The notes under the pieces are model-generated. The model was given only the letters and a program-made list of their open reading frames with translations, did not search any database and was not told the DNA's origin. Positions 16,144-24,382 of a stretch of DNA of 64,000 bases are shown piece by piece (the stretch's first letter is position 1; every line of letters starts with the position of its first letter). A program made the position numbers and the translations under genes. The stretch is from Treponema sp. (GTDB taxonomy: Bacteria; Spirochaetota; Spirochaetia; Treponematales; Breznakiellaceae): positions 1-64,000 of the forward strand of contig JAISCD010000081.1 of NCBI GenBank assembly GCA_031265825.1, in the 5' to 3' direction.

Positions 16144-16659
16144 TTATTTGCCTAATTTTTTTAACGGCTTTATTGTTTTTAATCCCCAATCATAATGGCT
16201 GGATGTTGCCGAAATTAAATATGCACCCAATGATGTTGTTCCTGTCCATTGGTACTTTTTCTTTGTGAATAATTCATCGTCCGTATGTTTTTCAATTAAA
16301 GCCATTGTCGTCTTATGGCTTTTTTTGAACATTTTAATTGCCTCTTTTAATTCCGTCCCTTTATATTTTTCATATATCCGGTGGTTTAATACCGGTAATG
16401 TTTGCCATGTAACATCTTCCGCCGGAATTGCCGGCTTTTTACCTGACATTCCAATCTTATACCAATTTTCCATCATCAAATGCCATTCATGCAAATGACA
16501 TATCACATCGGCGACAGTTTTATCCCTATCATTTAATTCATCGTTTTCATAAACCCCGTATTTAACTTCGTCGGGTAAACCGTCAATAAAATCCAATAAT
16601 TTATTGAAATTTATTTCCGCAAGTTCCAAAAGTTCCTTCTTGTTTACAGGTCTGGGCAT
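16144..16659 (-). CDS. ClbS/DfsB family (DUF1706-like) four-helix protein
   Basis: 171 aa. Visible: an N-terminal helix with NKKELLELAEINFNKL, the DKTVADVICHLHEWH signature, MMENWY, and a C-terminal TSLGAYLISATSSHYDWG. ClbS protects colibactin producers and DfsB-like proteins occur in thiol-transferase-like folds; the function outside those cases is unknown. GGAGG precedes ATG. Part of the minus-strand accessory run. Confidence 0.8.
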   Translation of the reverse strand: MPRPVNKKELLELAEINFNKLLDFIDGLPDEVKYGVYENDELNDRDKTVADVICHLHEWHLMMENWYKIGMSGKKPAIPAEDVTWQTLPVLNHRIYEKYKGTELKEAIKMFKKSHKTTMALIEKHTDDELFTKKKYQWTGTTSLGAYLISATSSHYDWGLKTIKPLKKLGK

Positions 16660-16698
16660 ATTATTCCTCCAATTTATTCAAATCTATTTTCTCTTTTA

Positions 16699-17604
16699 TC
16701 ATATCCTATTATTATCCCAATCTCCAACCAAGGGGGAATTTAATATACGGTATTTTCTATTTGTGTTCCAAGTCTCACAAAGAGCGTTATAGTTTTCGTC
16801 AGGATCGAGCATAAGCCCGGCTAATGCGTCAATTTCCTTAAAGTCCTGTTCCGTCAAGCTATCAAATTTATCGGCTATATACGCTGGTTGGAATTCATAA
16901 GATATTTCATTGTTCATAAGGGCGTGGAAATCGTAGAACACCGCCCTGACAGCGGCTTTTAGCGACGCCTCCCCTCCGGCATATACATATTTATTGCCGT
17001 CTACCTTTTCCCCGCGTATCTGCAACCAGGTATCTGCGGCCCAGTCAAATCTATTCGGTGGTATGTCAAATTGATCAAATCCCAATCGGCTGTCCCCGAA
17101 AAAGTCAGCGTCAAACGTAACCCACCTTGACTGCCGCTCGTTCCAATACTGGTTTATCCAGTGGTCTAGGCTCAACCCGTCTTTAAAATAGGGGGCAAAT
17201 CCCGATCTTGAACGGCAGGGTATGCCCTTTGCTTTAAGTATCGCCGTCATCAGAACCGAAACATATCGGCAAGTTACCACTATCTTATGCTCCACCTGAC
17301 GTTCAAGCGTAAAACCTCTGTTGTCCAGCCTAAACAACTCCGCGGTCATAGATACGGCTGTCAGAAGAATATCGTCCTCACAGCGCATACGATACCAGGG
17401 AAACCTTGTCATATCGCCGTATAACAGCGATTCATTTAAATTGTTGTTACCTTCTCGTAATGTAGTCCTATGGATAATTTGAGAACAGATTAGTTTACCC
17501 AATTCATAAATATCATCAGGGAGGCTTTTGAAATAAGTCTCGTAATTTCCGGCATAAGTATATACGCCCGTCTCCAAATAATGGCGTAAAATATTTTTGT
17601 CCAT
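16699..17604 (-). CDS. Transglutaminase-like superfamily protein
   Basis: 301 aa, cytoplasmic. The papain-like triad of the superfamily is visible: VVTCRYVSVL (Cys), LDHWINQYW (His) and WVTFDADFF (Asp), between about residues 108 and 165. Most relatives are uncharacterised proteases or amidases in accessory loci. AAGGAG precedes the ATG at 17604. It is 34 bp downstream of the RidA gene stop and likely co-transcribed. Confidence 0.75.
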   Translation of the reverse strand: MDKNILRHYLETGVYTYAGNYETYFKSLPDDIYELGKLICSQIIHRTTLREGNNNLNESLLYGDMTRFPWYRMRCEDDILLTAVSMTAELFRLDNRGFTLERQVEHKIVVTCRYVSVLMTAILKAKGIPCRSRSGFAPYFKDGLSLDHWINQYWNERQSRWVTFDADFFGDSRLGFDQFDIPPNRFDWAADTWLQIRGEKVDGNKYVYAGGEASLKAAVRAVFYDFHALMNNEISYEFQPAYIADKFDSLTEQDFKEIDALAGLMLDPDENYNALCETWNTNRKYRILNSPLVGDWDNNRI

Positions 17605-17638
17605 AATAATCTCCTTAAAAAATTATTGGTTGAAGTAA

Positions 17639-18004
17639 TTATCCTTTAAATGCAATAGCGTCAAGCTGGAATAAAAGCCCGTCTTGCCCACCGGCATGGG
17701 CGAATTCTGTTTGTATTGATTTCCGCGCGGGATATTTTCCCTTAAATCTTTCCTTAAATACTTTTTCCATTGCCGGAATATCCCAAACATCTCTGAACAA
17801 ACAATCCAGCTTTACAACACATTCTAAGGTCAAGCCGATGGATTCCAGACGGTTATGCAAGTGGTCTATCGCGCCGTTAATTTGTTTTTCAATGGGCTGT
17901 CCGATATTCCCTACACAATAGCTTATAAAAACAAAATCGCCGGCTTCAACAATTCCTGAATGAGCCCATTCCTCATTTACATCGCTTCTTTTAATTTCCC
18001 GCAT
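17639..18004 (-). CDS. RidA (YjgF/YER057c/UK114) family protein
   Basis: 121 aa from the preferred start MREIKRSD, which has AGAGGAG 8 nt upstream; the frame is open to 18052, where an ATG overlaps the stop of the preceding gene. RidA-type enamine/imine deaminases have the trimer-cleft features seen here: a core of GDFVFISYCVGNIG, LECVVKLDCLFRDV, and the conserved arginine in YPARKSIQ. It may be a reactive-intermediate deaminase, substrate unknown. Confidence 0.8.
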   Translation of the reverse strand: MREIKRSDVNEEWAHSGIVEAGDFVFISYCVGNIGQPIEKQINGAIDHLHNRLESIGLTLECVVKLDCLFRDVWDIPAMEKVFKERFKGKYPARKSIQTEFAHAGGQDGLLFQLDAIAFKG

Positions 18005-18051
18005 AATGCTTTCTCCTCTTTTTAAAGCCTGTTTTACGAGGGCTTCCTTCA

Positions 18052-18579
18052 TTAGGTTTCATATTTATTCAATATACCATATTCGTAAGTATCAATCCAC
18101 AAAGGTTTTCCATTACTGTCTTGTTTAAAAAATATATTCTTGCGCAGGCGTCCTTCTCGTTCCATACCTGCTTTTTCCATGACTTTCCATGAGGCGGCAT
18201 TCTCTGGATTACAGTGTCCAATGATTCGGTGCACCTTATCTTCAACAAAAGCTCTTTCAATTATTTCTTTTAACGCCTCGGTACAAAATCCACAATTCTG
18301 ATATTTAGGATTAAAAATAAAACCAACTTCCCAGGTGTTTGCAAATAAGGGTTCAGTCTGGTTAAAGGAAATATGTCCTATTAGTTTATTATTTTCCTTT
18401 AAGACAATCGCGTAAACATCTGTATTTGCGGCTCGTCTTTTACATACTTCTTTCGCTTTGTCCTCGTCAATTATATCTCCGGGTTCATATATATAAATTT
18501 CTTTACATGATAAATATTCGAGTAAATCCTTCCAATCGTTTTCCTGAAAATATCTTATATATAATCTTTTCGTTTCCAT
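18052..18579 (-). CDS. GNAT family N-acetyltransferase (RimJ/RimL-like)
   Basis: 175 aa. Typical RimJ/L-like pattern: METKRLYIRYFQENDW, IGHISFNQT, WEVGFIFNPKYQNCGFCTEAL (acetyl-CoA loop variant QNCGFCTEA), and HCNPENAASWKVMEKAGM. It transfers acetyl to an unknown amine. TAATG overlap with the start region of the RidA frame suggests coupling. The frame opens upstream but would overlap the methyltransferase gene. Confidence 0.85.
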   Translation of the reverse strand: METKRLYIRYFQENDWKDLLEYLSCKEIYIYEPGDIIDEDKAKEVCKRRAANTDVYAIVLKENNKLIGHISFNQTEPLFANTWEVGFIFNPKYQNCGFCTEALKEIIERAFVEDKVHRIIGHCNPENAASWKVMEKAGMEREGRLRKNIFFKQDSNGKPLWIDTYEYGILNKYET

Positions 18580-18580
18580 A

Positions 18581-19348
18581 TTATATTTTTTCTCCAATAT
18601 AAAACACATATCCATAATACTGTTTGTATTTTGCATACAGGTCTGCCTCGTGCCTCATGTATGCGATAAAAGCCTCAGCGGTTTTATTGTCGGCGTATTT
18701 GTTTAGGAATTCCTCTTGCCGTATTTTTTGTGGAATATAATAGTTATCAGTCCAGCAGTTTTCAGATAAGGTAAAAGCGGCGACAGGGACATAGCCTGCT
18801 TTTTGCATTACTGAAATATCATGTCCTATTGTGCCGATTTCAGGAGAGGCTTCGAGCCAAAACTTTTCGATTTCCGTTGGGCGCTCGTCGGTGAACCATG
18901 AGGCGTTTGTTACAGCCAAAAACCCGCCTTTTCTTAGGAAACTCCTCCAATAGTTCAAGCCTTTTTCAAAGCCTATGTTGTCAATAGCCCCTTCAGACCA
19001 TATAAGATCGAGTTCGTCATTCTGAAAAGGCAGGTTGTCCATTGAACCGACGATACCGTTTACCCTGTTCCGCAGACCGAGTTTTTCGGCGCTTGCGTTG
19101 AGTTTATCAATTGAGCCGGGGAAAAGGTCAAGCGCGGTGATGGTTCCTCTTGTATTTTGCGCTAAAACCATTGTTTGTCCGCCTGTGCCGCAACCTAAAT
19201 CGGCAATTTTGGACTCGTCCGAAAGGTTGCCGATAAAACTTAACGCCCTTATGGTTGCTTCGGGACTGCCGGGTCCCTGTCGTTCCAGCCCTACAAAATA
19301 TTCATTGATGAGGGCAAAGTCAAATTCGTGTATAGCCGTTTCTTCCAT
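18581..19348 (-). CDS. Class I SAM-dependent methyltransferase
   Basis: 255 aa. Motif I is [12 protein letters not shown] (residues about 48-59), followed by [12 protein letters not shown] and [13 protein letters not shown]. This fits small-molecule methyltransferases of the UbiE-like type; the substrate is not apparent. AAGGAG precedes ATG. First gene of a tight minus-strand run with GNAT, RidA and the transglutaminase-like gene. Confidence 0.85.
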   Translation of the reverse strand: MEETAIHEFDFALINEYFVGLERQGPGSPEATIRALSFIGNLSDESKIADLGCGTGGQTMVLAQNTRGTITALDLFPGSIDKLNASAEKLGLRNRVNGIVGSMDNLPFQNDELDLIWSEGAIDNIGFEKGLNYWRSFLRKGGFLAVTNASWFTDERPTEIEKFWLEASPEIGTIGHDISVMQKAGYVPVAAFTLSENCWTDNYYIPQKIRQEEFLNKYADNKTAEAFIAYMRHEADLYAKYKQYYGYVFYIGEKI

Positions 19349-19424
19349 TTCAACTCCTTTTGGTTATAAAACCATTGTAATCATGCAATATAAACGTTAT
19401 TTAGTCAATCTAATATAATCAGGA

Positions 19425-19545
19425 GGGGGGCGCTATTTCCGAAACCTTTCGGCACACCGCCGCCTTTGTGTTGCGCCCCCCTGTCTCCAGCCCGCGCCTG
19501 CACAGCAGGTTGCATAAAAGGCGCGGTCTTCCGCCACCCCCCAAC
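19425..19545 (-). repeat. Dispersed GC-hairpin element, copy 4 (reverse orientation)
   Basis: Arms GGGGGGCGC (19425) and GCGCCCCCC (19481), left-flanked by ATAATCAGGA and right-flanked by GGTCTTCCGCCACCCCCCAAC. Confidence 0.8.
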
Positions 19546-19548
19546 CAG

Positions 19549-19685
19549 CCCACACGGTGGGCAGAACAAGACGCTTTAGAACACCCGAAGGGTGCGCCAC
19601 CCCCCAACCAACCCACACGGTGGGCAGAACAAGACGCTTTAGAACACCCGAAGGGTGCGTCACCCCCCAACCCCACGGTGGGGTA
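19549..19685. repeat. 63-bp tandem repeat, two units plus a degenerate third
   Basis: CCCACACGGTGGGCAGAACA recurs at 19549 and 19612, exactly 63 bp apart, with ACACCCGAAGGGTGCG inside each unit. A third, shortened version is CCCCACGGTGGGG near 19671. The reverse complement of a similar unit forms the array at 37980-38165. Confidence 0.85.
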
Positions 19686-19782
19686 AGGCAAGCTGCTTGC
19701 CTGCGGAGACAACGGCGATCCCTGTTGGATAATGCCCCTTGCGAAATCACCTAGCAGACTTCGTCTAAAAAGGCTTTGTCCG

Positions 19783-20331
19783 CTACCATTCGTGTTTTAG
19801 CAACCTATATTCCACTCTATCTTTTAATTTATTTTCATGCAGTTGATATTCTTTATATTCAGCCTCTTTTACCATGCCACATTTTACCATTACCCTTTCA
19901 GAGCCTTTATTTTCCTTTATACAGCCCGCTGATATTCTATATACATTACCATCTTCAAACGCATATTCTATTACTCTTTTTAACGCCTCTGTTGTATAGC
20001 CCTTTCCCCAATGCTTTTCTTTTATAAAATATCCCATGTCAACCATTTTCCCAAACGGCGTCGCCTTTACCGCCGTGTATCCTATTTCACCTATATATTC
20101 TTTTGTAGCCCTATTTTCTATTCTGAAAAAATATAATTTTCTATCTTTTGAATTGGCTTCTTCTATGGATTTGACAAGATTTTCCCTTGATTCATTTAAA
20201 TTCCCTGTTTTAATATTCGGTAAATATCTCATTGATTTCTCATCTGATAATAATTCATGGTGTTCTATTAAGTCGTCTAAGACATGATCTCTTATTATTA
20301 ACCTTTCCGTGTATAATCGTACCAATTTCAA
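19783..20331 (-). CDS. GNAT family N-acetyltransferase
   Basis: 182 aa. N-terminal TERLIIRDHVLDDL, central IGEIGYTAV and VDMGYFIKEKHWGKGYTTEAL (acetyl-CoA motif), and AGCIKENKGSERVMVKCGM near the end are diagnostic of the RimJ/RimL-like group. Substrate unknown. It apparently starts with TTG; CAGGG lies close upstream, so the start is uncertain. AT-rich. Confidence 0.82.
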   Translation of the reverse strand: MKLVRLYTERLIIRDHVLDDLIEHHELLSDEKSMRYLPNIKTGNLNESRENLVKSIEEANSKDRKLYFFRIENRATKEYIGEIGYTAVKATPFGKMVDMGYFIKEKHWGKGYTTEALKRVIEYAFEDGNVYRISAGCIKENKGSERVMVKCGMVKEAEYKEYQLHENKLKDRVEYRLLKHEW

Positions 20332-20339
20332 CCCTGATT

Positions 20340-20437
20340 TATTTTTAATGGTAACGAAGCGTATAGGAATAACCTAGCCGATCAGACCTTGTATTCGGGG
20401 ACGCGAGCGATACAATAATAGGAATAATTTCATCCAT
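20340..20437 (-). pseudogene. Truncated nucleotidyltransferase (MNT) remnant after a Phd-type antitoxin
   Basis: Minus strand ATG at 20437 reads MDEIIPIIVSLASP and then unrelated residues. The intact MNT gene at 26768-27094 has IISIIVSLASPDQIILFGSY at the same place, so the first segment is homologous and the catalytic GSYARG part is missing. Located 9 bp after the antitoxin gene stop. Confidence 0.5.
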
Positions 20438-20446
20438 ATCTTTATA

Positions 20447-20668
20447 TTAACCCTGTTTTATTGCCTCTAATATTTCATCCATTGTAATATCTGTTTTTAT
20501 TCCTTTGATGTTTTCCAATGGCGATTGTAGTTCTTTTTCATTTTCCTTTATAGAAATCAATCTGAATTTACTCCCGTCATTCCTTGTAATGATTACCTCT
20601 TCTTTTAATGCCCTGTTTAATACCGTAGAGAGATTTTGCGTGGCTTCTGAATAGTTATAAATTTTCAT
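20447..20668 (-). CDS. Phd/YefM family antitoxin (orphan)
   Basis: 73 aa. Matches the prevent-host-death fold: MKIYNYSEATQNLSTVLNRA, then EVIITRNDGSKFRLISI. These proteins bind DNA at their N-terminus and neutralise a toxin through the C-terminus. No toxin gene follows; instead a truncated nucleotidyltransferase lies directly downstream. CGGAGGA precedes ATG. Confidence 0.8.
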   Translation of the reverse strand: MKIYNYSEATQNLSTVLNRALKEEVIITRNDGSKFRLISIKENEKELQSPLENIKGIKTDITMDEILEAIKQG

Positions 20669-20724
20669 TTCATTCCTCCGTTAAAACATTTATGTTCATG
20701 GCTAATGCAACGTTCCTTCATCTC

Positions 20725-20790
20725 GCCTAACGTTTCGGCTGTATGCGGCATTTTGGCGCTAATCTTCTTGGCGCGCGCCTTTGTCTGTCA
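20725..20790 (-). other. attC-like site 1 (partial)
   Basis: On the minus strand, GTTAGGC (R' type GTTRRRY) is preceded by GCATACAGCCGAAAC, the same arrangement as the other sites, with 14 bp from the R' box start to the CTGTAT arm. The palindrome GGCGCGCGCC lies inside. The distal half is not recognisable next to the MATE stop codon. Confidence 0.5.
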
Positions 20791-22146
20791 TGCTAAGTCT
20801 TTATGCAGAGTCCGTATGCCCAATGGCAGAGCCAACAGGAAGGCGCAGAAATCCGCAATGGGCGTACAAATTTGCACCCCAAGAACACCGAGCGGGGGGA
20901 TCAGAACAAAGATAAGCGGGACGAGGAAAAGCCCCTGCCGCGAGAGAGCTAGGATACTTGCCGGGAGACCCTTCCCCATAGTCTGGAGCATGAAACTAAC
21001 CAGAAGTATCCAACCCAAGAAGGGCAAGCCGAAACACTGAGCTTTCAGCGCGAAAGCCCCCACACTAACGATTTCCAGATCGTCTTTGCGAAAGAAGGAG
21101 ACGATCTGCGGCGCGAAGATGAAACCCAGAACCGCGAAGACCGTCAGAAGTACCGTTGAGAGACGCAGGCAAAACCAGAACGCCCTTTTCACTCGGTCGT
21201 AGTGTTTTGCGCCGTAGTTGAACCCGCATACCGGCTGGAAACCCTGCCCAAAGCCGATAATTGCCGAACCAGCCATGAGGAATACACGGTTTACGATGGC
21301 GATAGCCGCGATAACCGAATCGCCGTAAGCGCCAGCGGCGCGGTTAAGCAGTACGACCGAAAGCCCAGCTACGCATTGCCGCAGGAGGGAGGGACTGCCG
21401 CCGCGGAATATCTCCCTGTATTTGCCCAATGACGGGGAGAAATTGCGCGGCATGATACTTATGTTTCTCTTGCCGATGTTTGCCATGGTGAACAGCAGGA
21501 GGCAACTTACCGTTTGACTGATCATGGTGGCGAGAGCGGCGCCCTTGACGCCGAGATGAAAGACAAAGATAAACAAGGGGTCAAGCCCGATGTTTATCAC
21601 CGCGCCTGAGACCATGCCGATCATGCCGAAGAAGGCGTTGCCTTGGTAGCGCAAGAGGTTATTCAGCATGAATGACGACACCATAAACGGCGTGCCGAGC
21701 AGGATGAAGCGCAGGTAATCGCGGGAATAGGGCAGAACCGTGGGCGTGGAACCGAGGATCAAGGCAAGGGGGGAGAGGAAAATCGTGCCTAAGACCGCGA
21801 CTGCCAGCCCTAGGACAAACGCGGAAAAGAACCCCGTAGCCGCCATTGCTTCAGCGTCCGCGGTGTTCCGCGCTCCCAAGGCGCGGGAGATGAAATTGCC
21901 CGAACCGTTCCCGAAAAAGAAGCCTACTGCCTGAATAATAGACATCATGGAGAAACTCACGCCCACGCCTGCGATGGCGCTCGTGCCAAGGGCGCTAACA
22001 AAATAAGTGTCAGCCGTGTTGTACATGGCGGATACCAGCATGATGATAATGCAGGGGATAGCGTGCCTTATTACGAGCGTTTCCACCGGAGCGGTGGTCA
22101 TGAGGTGGTATTTTTCATCGGCGGGACTTGCCCCTGTTTCTTTCAT
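20788..22146 (-). CDS. MATE family efflux transporter
   Basis: 452 aa with about 12 membrane segments. N-terminal VIRHAIPCIIIMLVSAMYNTADTYFVSAL and GVSFSMMSIIQAVGFFFGNGSGNFISRALGA are typical of the NorM/DinF superfamily. It exports drugs or metabolites by Na+ or H+ exchange. ATG overlaps the stop of the upstream small membrane protein gene (ATGA), so the two are coupled. The pair looks like one integron-type cassette between sites at 22594 and 20725, with a higher GC content than the neighbouring cassettes. Confidence 0.9.
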   Translation of the reverse strand: MKETGASPADEKYHLMTTAPVETLVIRHAIPCIIIMLVSAMYNTADTYFVSALGTSAIAGVGVSFSMMSIIQAVGFFFGNGSGNFISRALGARNTADAEAMAATGFFSAFVLGLAVAVLGTIFLSPLALILGSTPTVLPYSRDYLRFILLGTPFMVSSFMLNNLLRYQGNAFFGMIGMVSGAVINIGLDPLFIFVFHLGVKGAALATMISQTVSCLLLFTMANIGKRNISIMPRNFSPSLGKYREIFRGGSPSLLRQCVAGLSVVLLNRAAGAYGDSVIAAIAIVNRVFLMAGSAIIGFGQGFQPVCGFNYGAKHYDRVKRAFWFCLRLSTVLLTVFAVLGFIFAPQIVSFFRKDDLEIVSVGAFALKAQCFGLPFLGWILLVSFMLQTMGKGLPASILALSRQGLFLVPLIFVLIPPLGVLGVQICTPIADFCAFLLALPLGIRTLHKDLA

Positions 22147-22487
22147 AGGGCATTAACCAGAAAAAGAACGAGGAAAATAGTATTCCCTATGCCTGTCAGT
22201 AGTGGACCAATAGTTTTGAAAGTGCTTATTTTAACGCCGATGATTCCATCAAACAATTGTACGCCTATCATAATTCCCGCCATAACGGTTAAATACGGGG
22301 TGGATACAAATAGCAATGATCCAATCGCGGCTAGGAACAACGATAAACTCCGTGCCATCGCGTATTTTGCGTTGATCAACGCGGCGCCTTTTTGCGATTT
22401 TGATCTTATTTCCGCTTGCACCGAGAACCCAAAACTTACCGTGGCGCTGATCAGGGTAAACACAGCGCAAAGATAGTAATACAGCAT
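22143..22487 (-). CDS. Small four-helix membrane protein, unknown
   Basis: 114 aa, with hydrophobic segments near LYYYLCAVFTLISATVSF, SLFLAAIGSLLFV, YLTVMAGIMIGVQLF and a C-terminal NTIFLVLFLVNAL. No family recognised. Start ATG at 22487 has AAGGA 8 nt upstream; a TTG 18 bp earlier is an alternative. Translationally coupled to the MATE gene. Confidence 0.6.
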   Translation of the reverse strand: MLYYYLCAVFTLISATVSFGFSVQAEIRSKSQKGAALINAKYAMARSLSLFLAAIGSLLFVSTPYLTVMAGIMIGVQLFDGIIGVKISTFKTIGPLLTGIGNTIFLVLFLVNAL

Positions 22488-22537
22488 ATTCCGCATCCTT
22501 ATCAAAATAAGATTTTTTATATTATTTTCAATTTATT

Positions 22538-22566
22538 AGGATATATTTTATCGCGTGTTATGTCAA
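22538..22566 (-). promoter_or_regulatory. Cassette promoter for the small membrane protein and MATE genes
   Basis: Minus strand TTGACA (22566-22561), 17-bp spacer, TATCCT (22543-22538), just inside the cassette after the attC-like R' box at 22600. Confidence 0.5.
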
Positions 22567-22593
22567 GTAATTTTTACGCGGTATAGGTATGTC

Positions 22594-22617
22594 GCCCAAC
22601 GTTTCGGCTGTATATAA
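22594..22617 (-). other. attC-like site 2 (half site)
   Basis: GCCCAAC on the plus strand (GTTGGGC on the minus strand) followed at 14 bp by CTGTATA. The inner part is identical to site 1 (ACAGCCGAAAC then GTT). The other half is replaced by the end of the restriction endonuclease gene. Confidence 0.55.
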
Positions 22618-23289
22618 TTATTTACTGTTTTTATTGTAATCAATGAAATGTATTATTTCTTCATTAAGGGATTCCAAATCCAATAATATCTTTTTCCGCC
22701 GTGGATTTCCATCAGAATTACGAAAAGCCTCTTGAAAATAACCACATTTCATCAATGTTTTATTGGTTATTTCAATTATAGAAATTTGCGAAAGAGAGAA
22801 CTTTTGTTTGCGTAATCTTGACCACGCGCCACGGGCAATTCTTTCTTTTGTATATTCTGACAACCCACCTTTTAATTCTTCGTGCCATTGTTGAAACGAA
22901 CGGTCTTCATCATTATAGAGAACTTTCCCCAACGAGACTATTACGCCTACAGAGCCGTATTCTTTTATCGCTAATGATATTGCTTCGCTATCATTTACAA
23001 TTATTTGATGACTGCTTGTATTTATCGCATGAGCCTTAAAATCAAATGGTATTTGGTACAATCCGTCAAAAGACGCTCTTCCATAGAAAGGTTTCTGAAA
23101 TTCAAACAATCCGTCCAATAGTTTTTCGCATAGAAACTGAAAATAAAATCCTATCCACTCCATTTGCCGCCAATGAGGATAATCTTTTTCTTTCATTTCC
23201 AAAATTGCTTTTTTCCCATCCCATTCATCTGGAATAGAAACAAACCGCTTTTCAATTTCTTTTGCGATTTTTGTAATACTCATAATCAT
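22618..23289 (-). CDS. Putative type II restriction endonuclease
   Basis: 223 aa. It directly follows an adenine methyltransferase gene (34 bp gap, same strand) and has a PD-(D/E)xK-like pattern, ASFDGLYQIPFDFKAHA (D75, D83, K85). A nuclease role is inferred mainly from the pairing; the recognition sequence is unknown. Start ambiguous between MIMSIT and MSIT. AT-rich, and bounded by attC-like sites together with its methyltransferase. Confidence 0.65.
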   Translation of the reverse strand: MIMSITKIAKEIEKRFVSIPDEWDGKKAILEMKEKDYPHWRQMEWIGFYFQFLCEKLLDGLFEFQKPFYGRASFDGLYQIPFDFKAHAINTSSHQIIVNDSEAISLAIKEYGSVGVIVSLGKVLYNDEDRSFQQWHEELKGGLSEYTKERIARGAWSRLRKQKFSLSQISIIEITNKTLMKCGYFQEAFRNSDGNPRRKKILLDLESLNEEIIHFIDYNKNSK

Positions 23290-23322
23290 ATACTCTGTAA
23301 TTTACACCGTAGTTAAAGAAAC

Positions 23323-23955
23323 TTACGATGCTTTTTCAATATGTAAAACTTTATCTTGTTTTTGAATCCTTGATAAGCATGATTCTTCATCTTCTTTTAA
23401 TAACACATTAATTTTTTCTTGCAGTGATATTCCGTCAATGCCAAAACCGGCGACATCCCAGCCCGGCGTTGCCTGCCGCGCAAAAAGTTCTATACGTGAA
23501 ATATCGCCAAAAAGCTGTACGATTCTCTCACGGACAACAGGAGGTTTTACCGAATGTCCCAGCCGTGGGTGCATAACAATTTGCGGCACGGTTTTATCCA
23601 CCGATTTTATATGTCCTCGCATTCCCAAAAGGCAGATTTCAATATTTGATTTTGTGTAACTACCCATGCCGCGCAGAGGTTCGCCGTCTATTTTTGTTTT
23701 TACCCAGGAAAAAGCGCACGTTTTATATTTAAAACCCCATGCTTCCAGAACTTTAAAAGCATCAGGAAGCGCCGGCATTGTTGCCCACAAAAAAAGAGCG
23801 CAATTTTTATCGCGTAAGTCTTTTACATTTAACGCGCAAATCTCATCTGTGGTCATTGTTTGGTAATGTTTTTCCGGCGCGAAATGCCCACCGTCCTTTC
23901 CCGTTCCCCACAAATACTTCCACGGTGGGTCGGCATAAATAATACAATACTTCAT
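23323..23955 (-). CDS. MT-A70 family DNA adenine N6-methyltransferase
   Basis: 210 aa. MKYCIIYADPPWKY carries the catalytic DPPW; also CALFLWATMPALPDA, FKTCAFSWVKTK-like WVKTK, and HSVKPPVVRERIVQLFGD with ELFARQATPGWDV, all marks of MT-A70 methylases such as the IME4/MunI-like group. It protects the host from the adjacent endonuclease. ATG at 23955 is preferred because a TTGACA-17-TATGCT promoter ends 6 nt upstream; the frame is open to 24018. Confidence 0.85.
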   Translation of the reverse strand: MKYCIIYADPPWKYLWGTGKDGGHFAPEKHYQTMTTDEICALNVKDLRDKNCALFLWATMPALPDAFKVLEAWGFKYKTCAFSWVKTKIDGEPLRGMGSYTKSNIEICLLGMRGHIKSVDKTVPQIVMHPRLGHSVKPPVVRERIVQLFGDISRIELFARQATPGWDVAGFGIDGISLQEKINVLLKEDEESCLSRIQKQDKVLHIEKAS

Positions 23956-23961
23956 AGGTTG

Positions 23962-23990
23962 AGCATAAAACATAAAAAAGATTGTGTCAA
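23962..23990 (-). promoter_or_regulatory. Promoter of the MT-A70 methyltransferase, leaderless configuration
   Basis: Minus strand TTGACA (23990-23985), 17-bp spacer, TATGCT (23967-23962), then 6 nt to ATG at 23955. No ribosome binding site. Confidence 0.6.
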
Positions 23991-24105
23991 GGACTAAATC
24001 TTCGGCAGATTTCAACAAATTTTCTCATTTTTAGGCATAAAACAACAGATTTATCGCATTAAAGACAGCGTGGTGCGACGATAAAGGCGTGGTTTAAAGT
24101 ATGTC

Positions 24106-24232
24106 GCCCAATGTTTTGGCTGTATACGGCATTTGTGCTGGGTTTTGCCGTTGGAATGAAGCGTAACGGAGTACAGAGGCGATCGAACCCCGAAGCTACC
24201 ATAAGGCAGGAGCGTATACAGAACTGTTACAC
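24106..24232 (-). other. attC-like site 3a (127 bp)
   Basis: Plus strand: GCCCAAT box, 14 bp to the arm CTGTATACG (24120-24128), mirrored by CGTATACAG (24213-24221), then GTTACAC. Interior GCCGTTGGAATG-GCGTA is shared with site 4. Length and spacing equal those of site 4 exactly. Confidence 0.7.
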
Positions 24233-24357
24233 GTGGCTCTGGCTGTTTACGGCGTTTTGGCGGAAGTCTGCCGTTAGAATGGGGCGTAATTGAGACCAGA
24301 GCCTGCCACGCCCCGGAGCCGCCGTCAGACGAGGGCGCGTAAACAGACCTATTACGC
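24229..24357 (-). other. attC-like site 3b, adjoining 3a
   Basis: Arm CTGTTTACG (24243-24251) mirrored by CGTAAACAG (24338-24346), with interior CTGCCGTTAGAATGGGGCGTA. The outer R' box is degenerate. Two sites in a row without a gene between them look like an empty cassette or a tandem duplication. Confidence 0.6.
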
Positions 24358-24382
24358 TCCATTTTTTGCCTTATATATTTTT

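Noticed and set aside
20332-20446. Toxin partner for the Phd-type antitoxin
   Set aside because: Only a truncated nucleotidyltransferase start is found; the following acetyltransferase at 19783-20331 is not a GNAT toxin of the TacT/AtaT type by visible motifs, though this was not tested by search.
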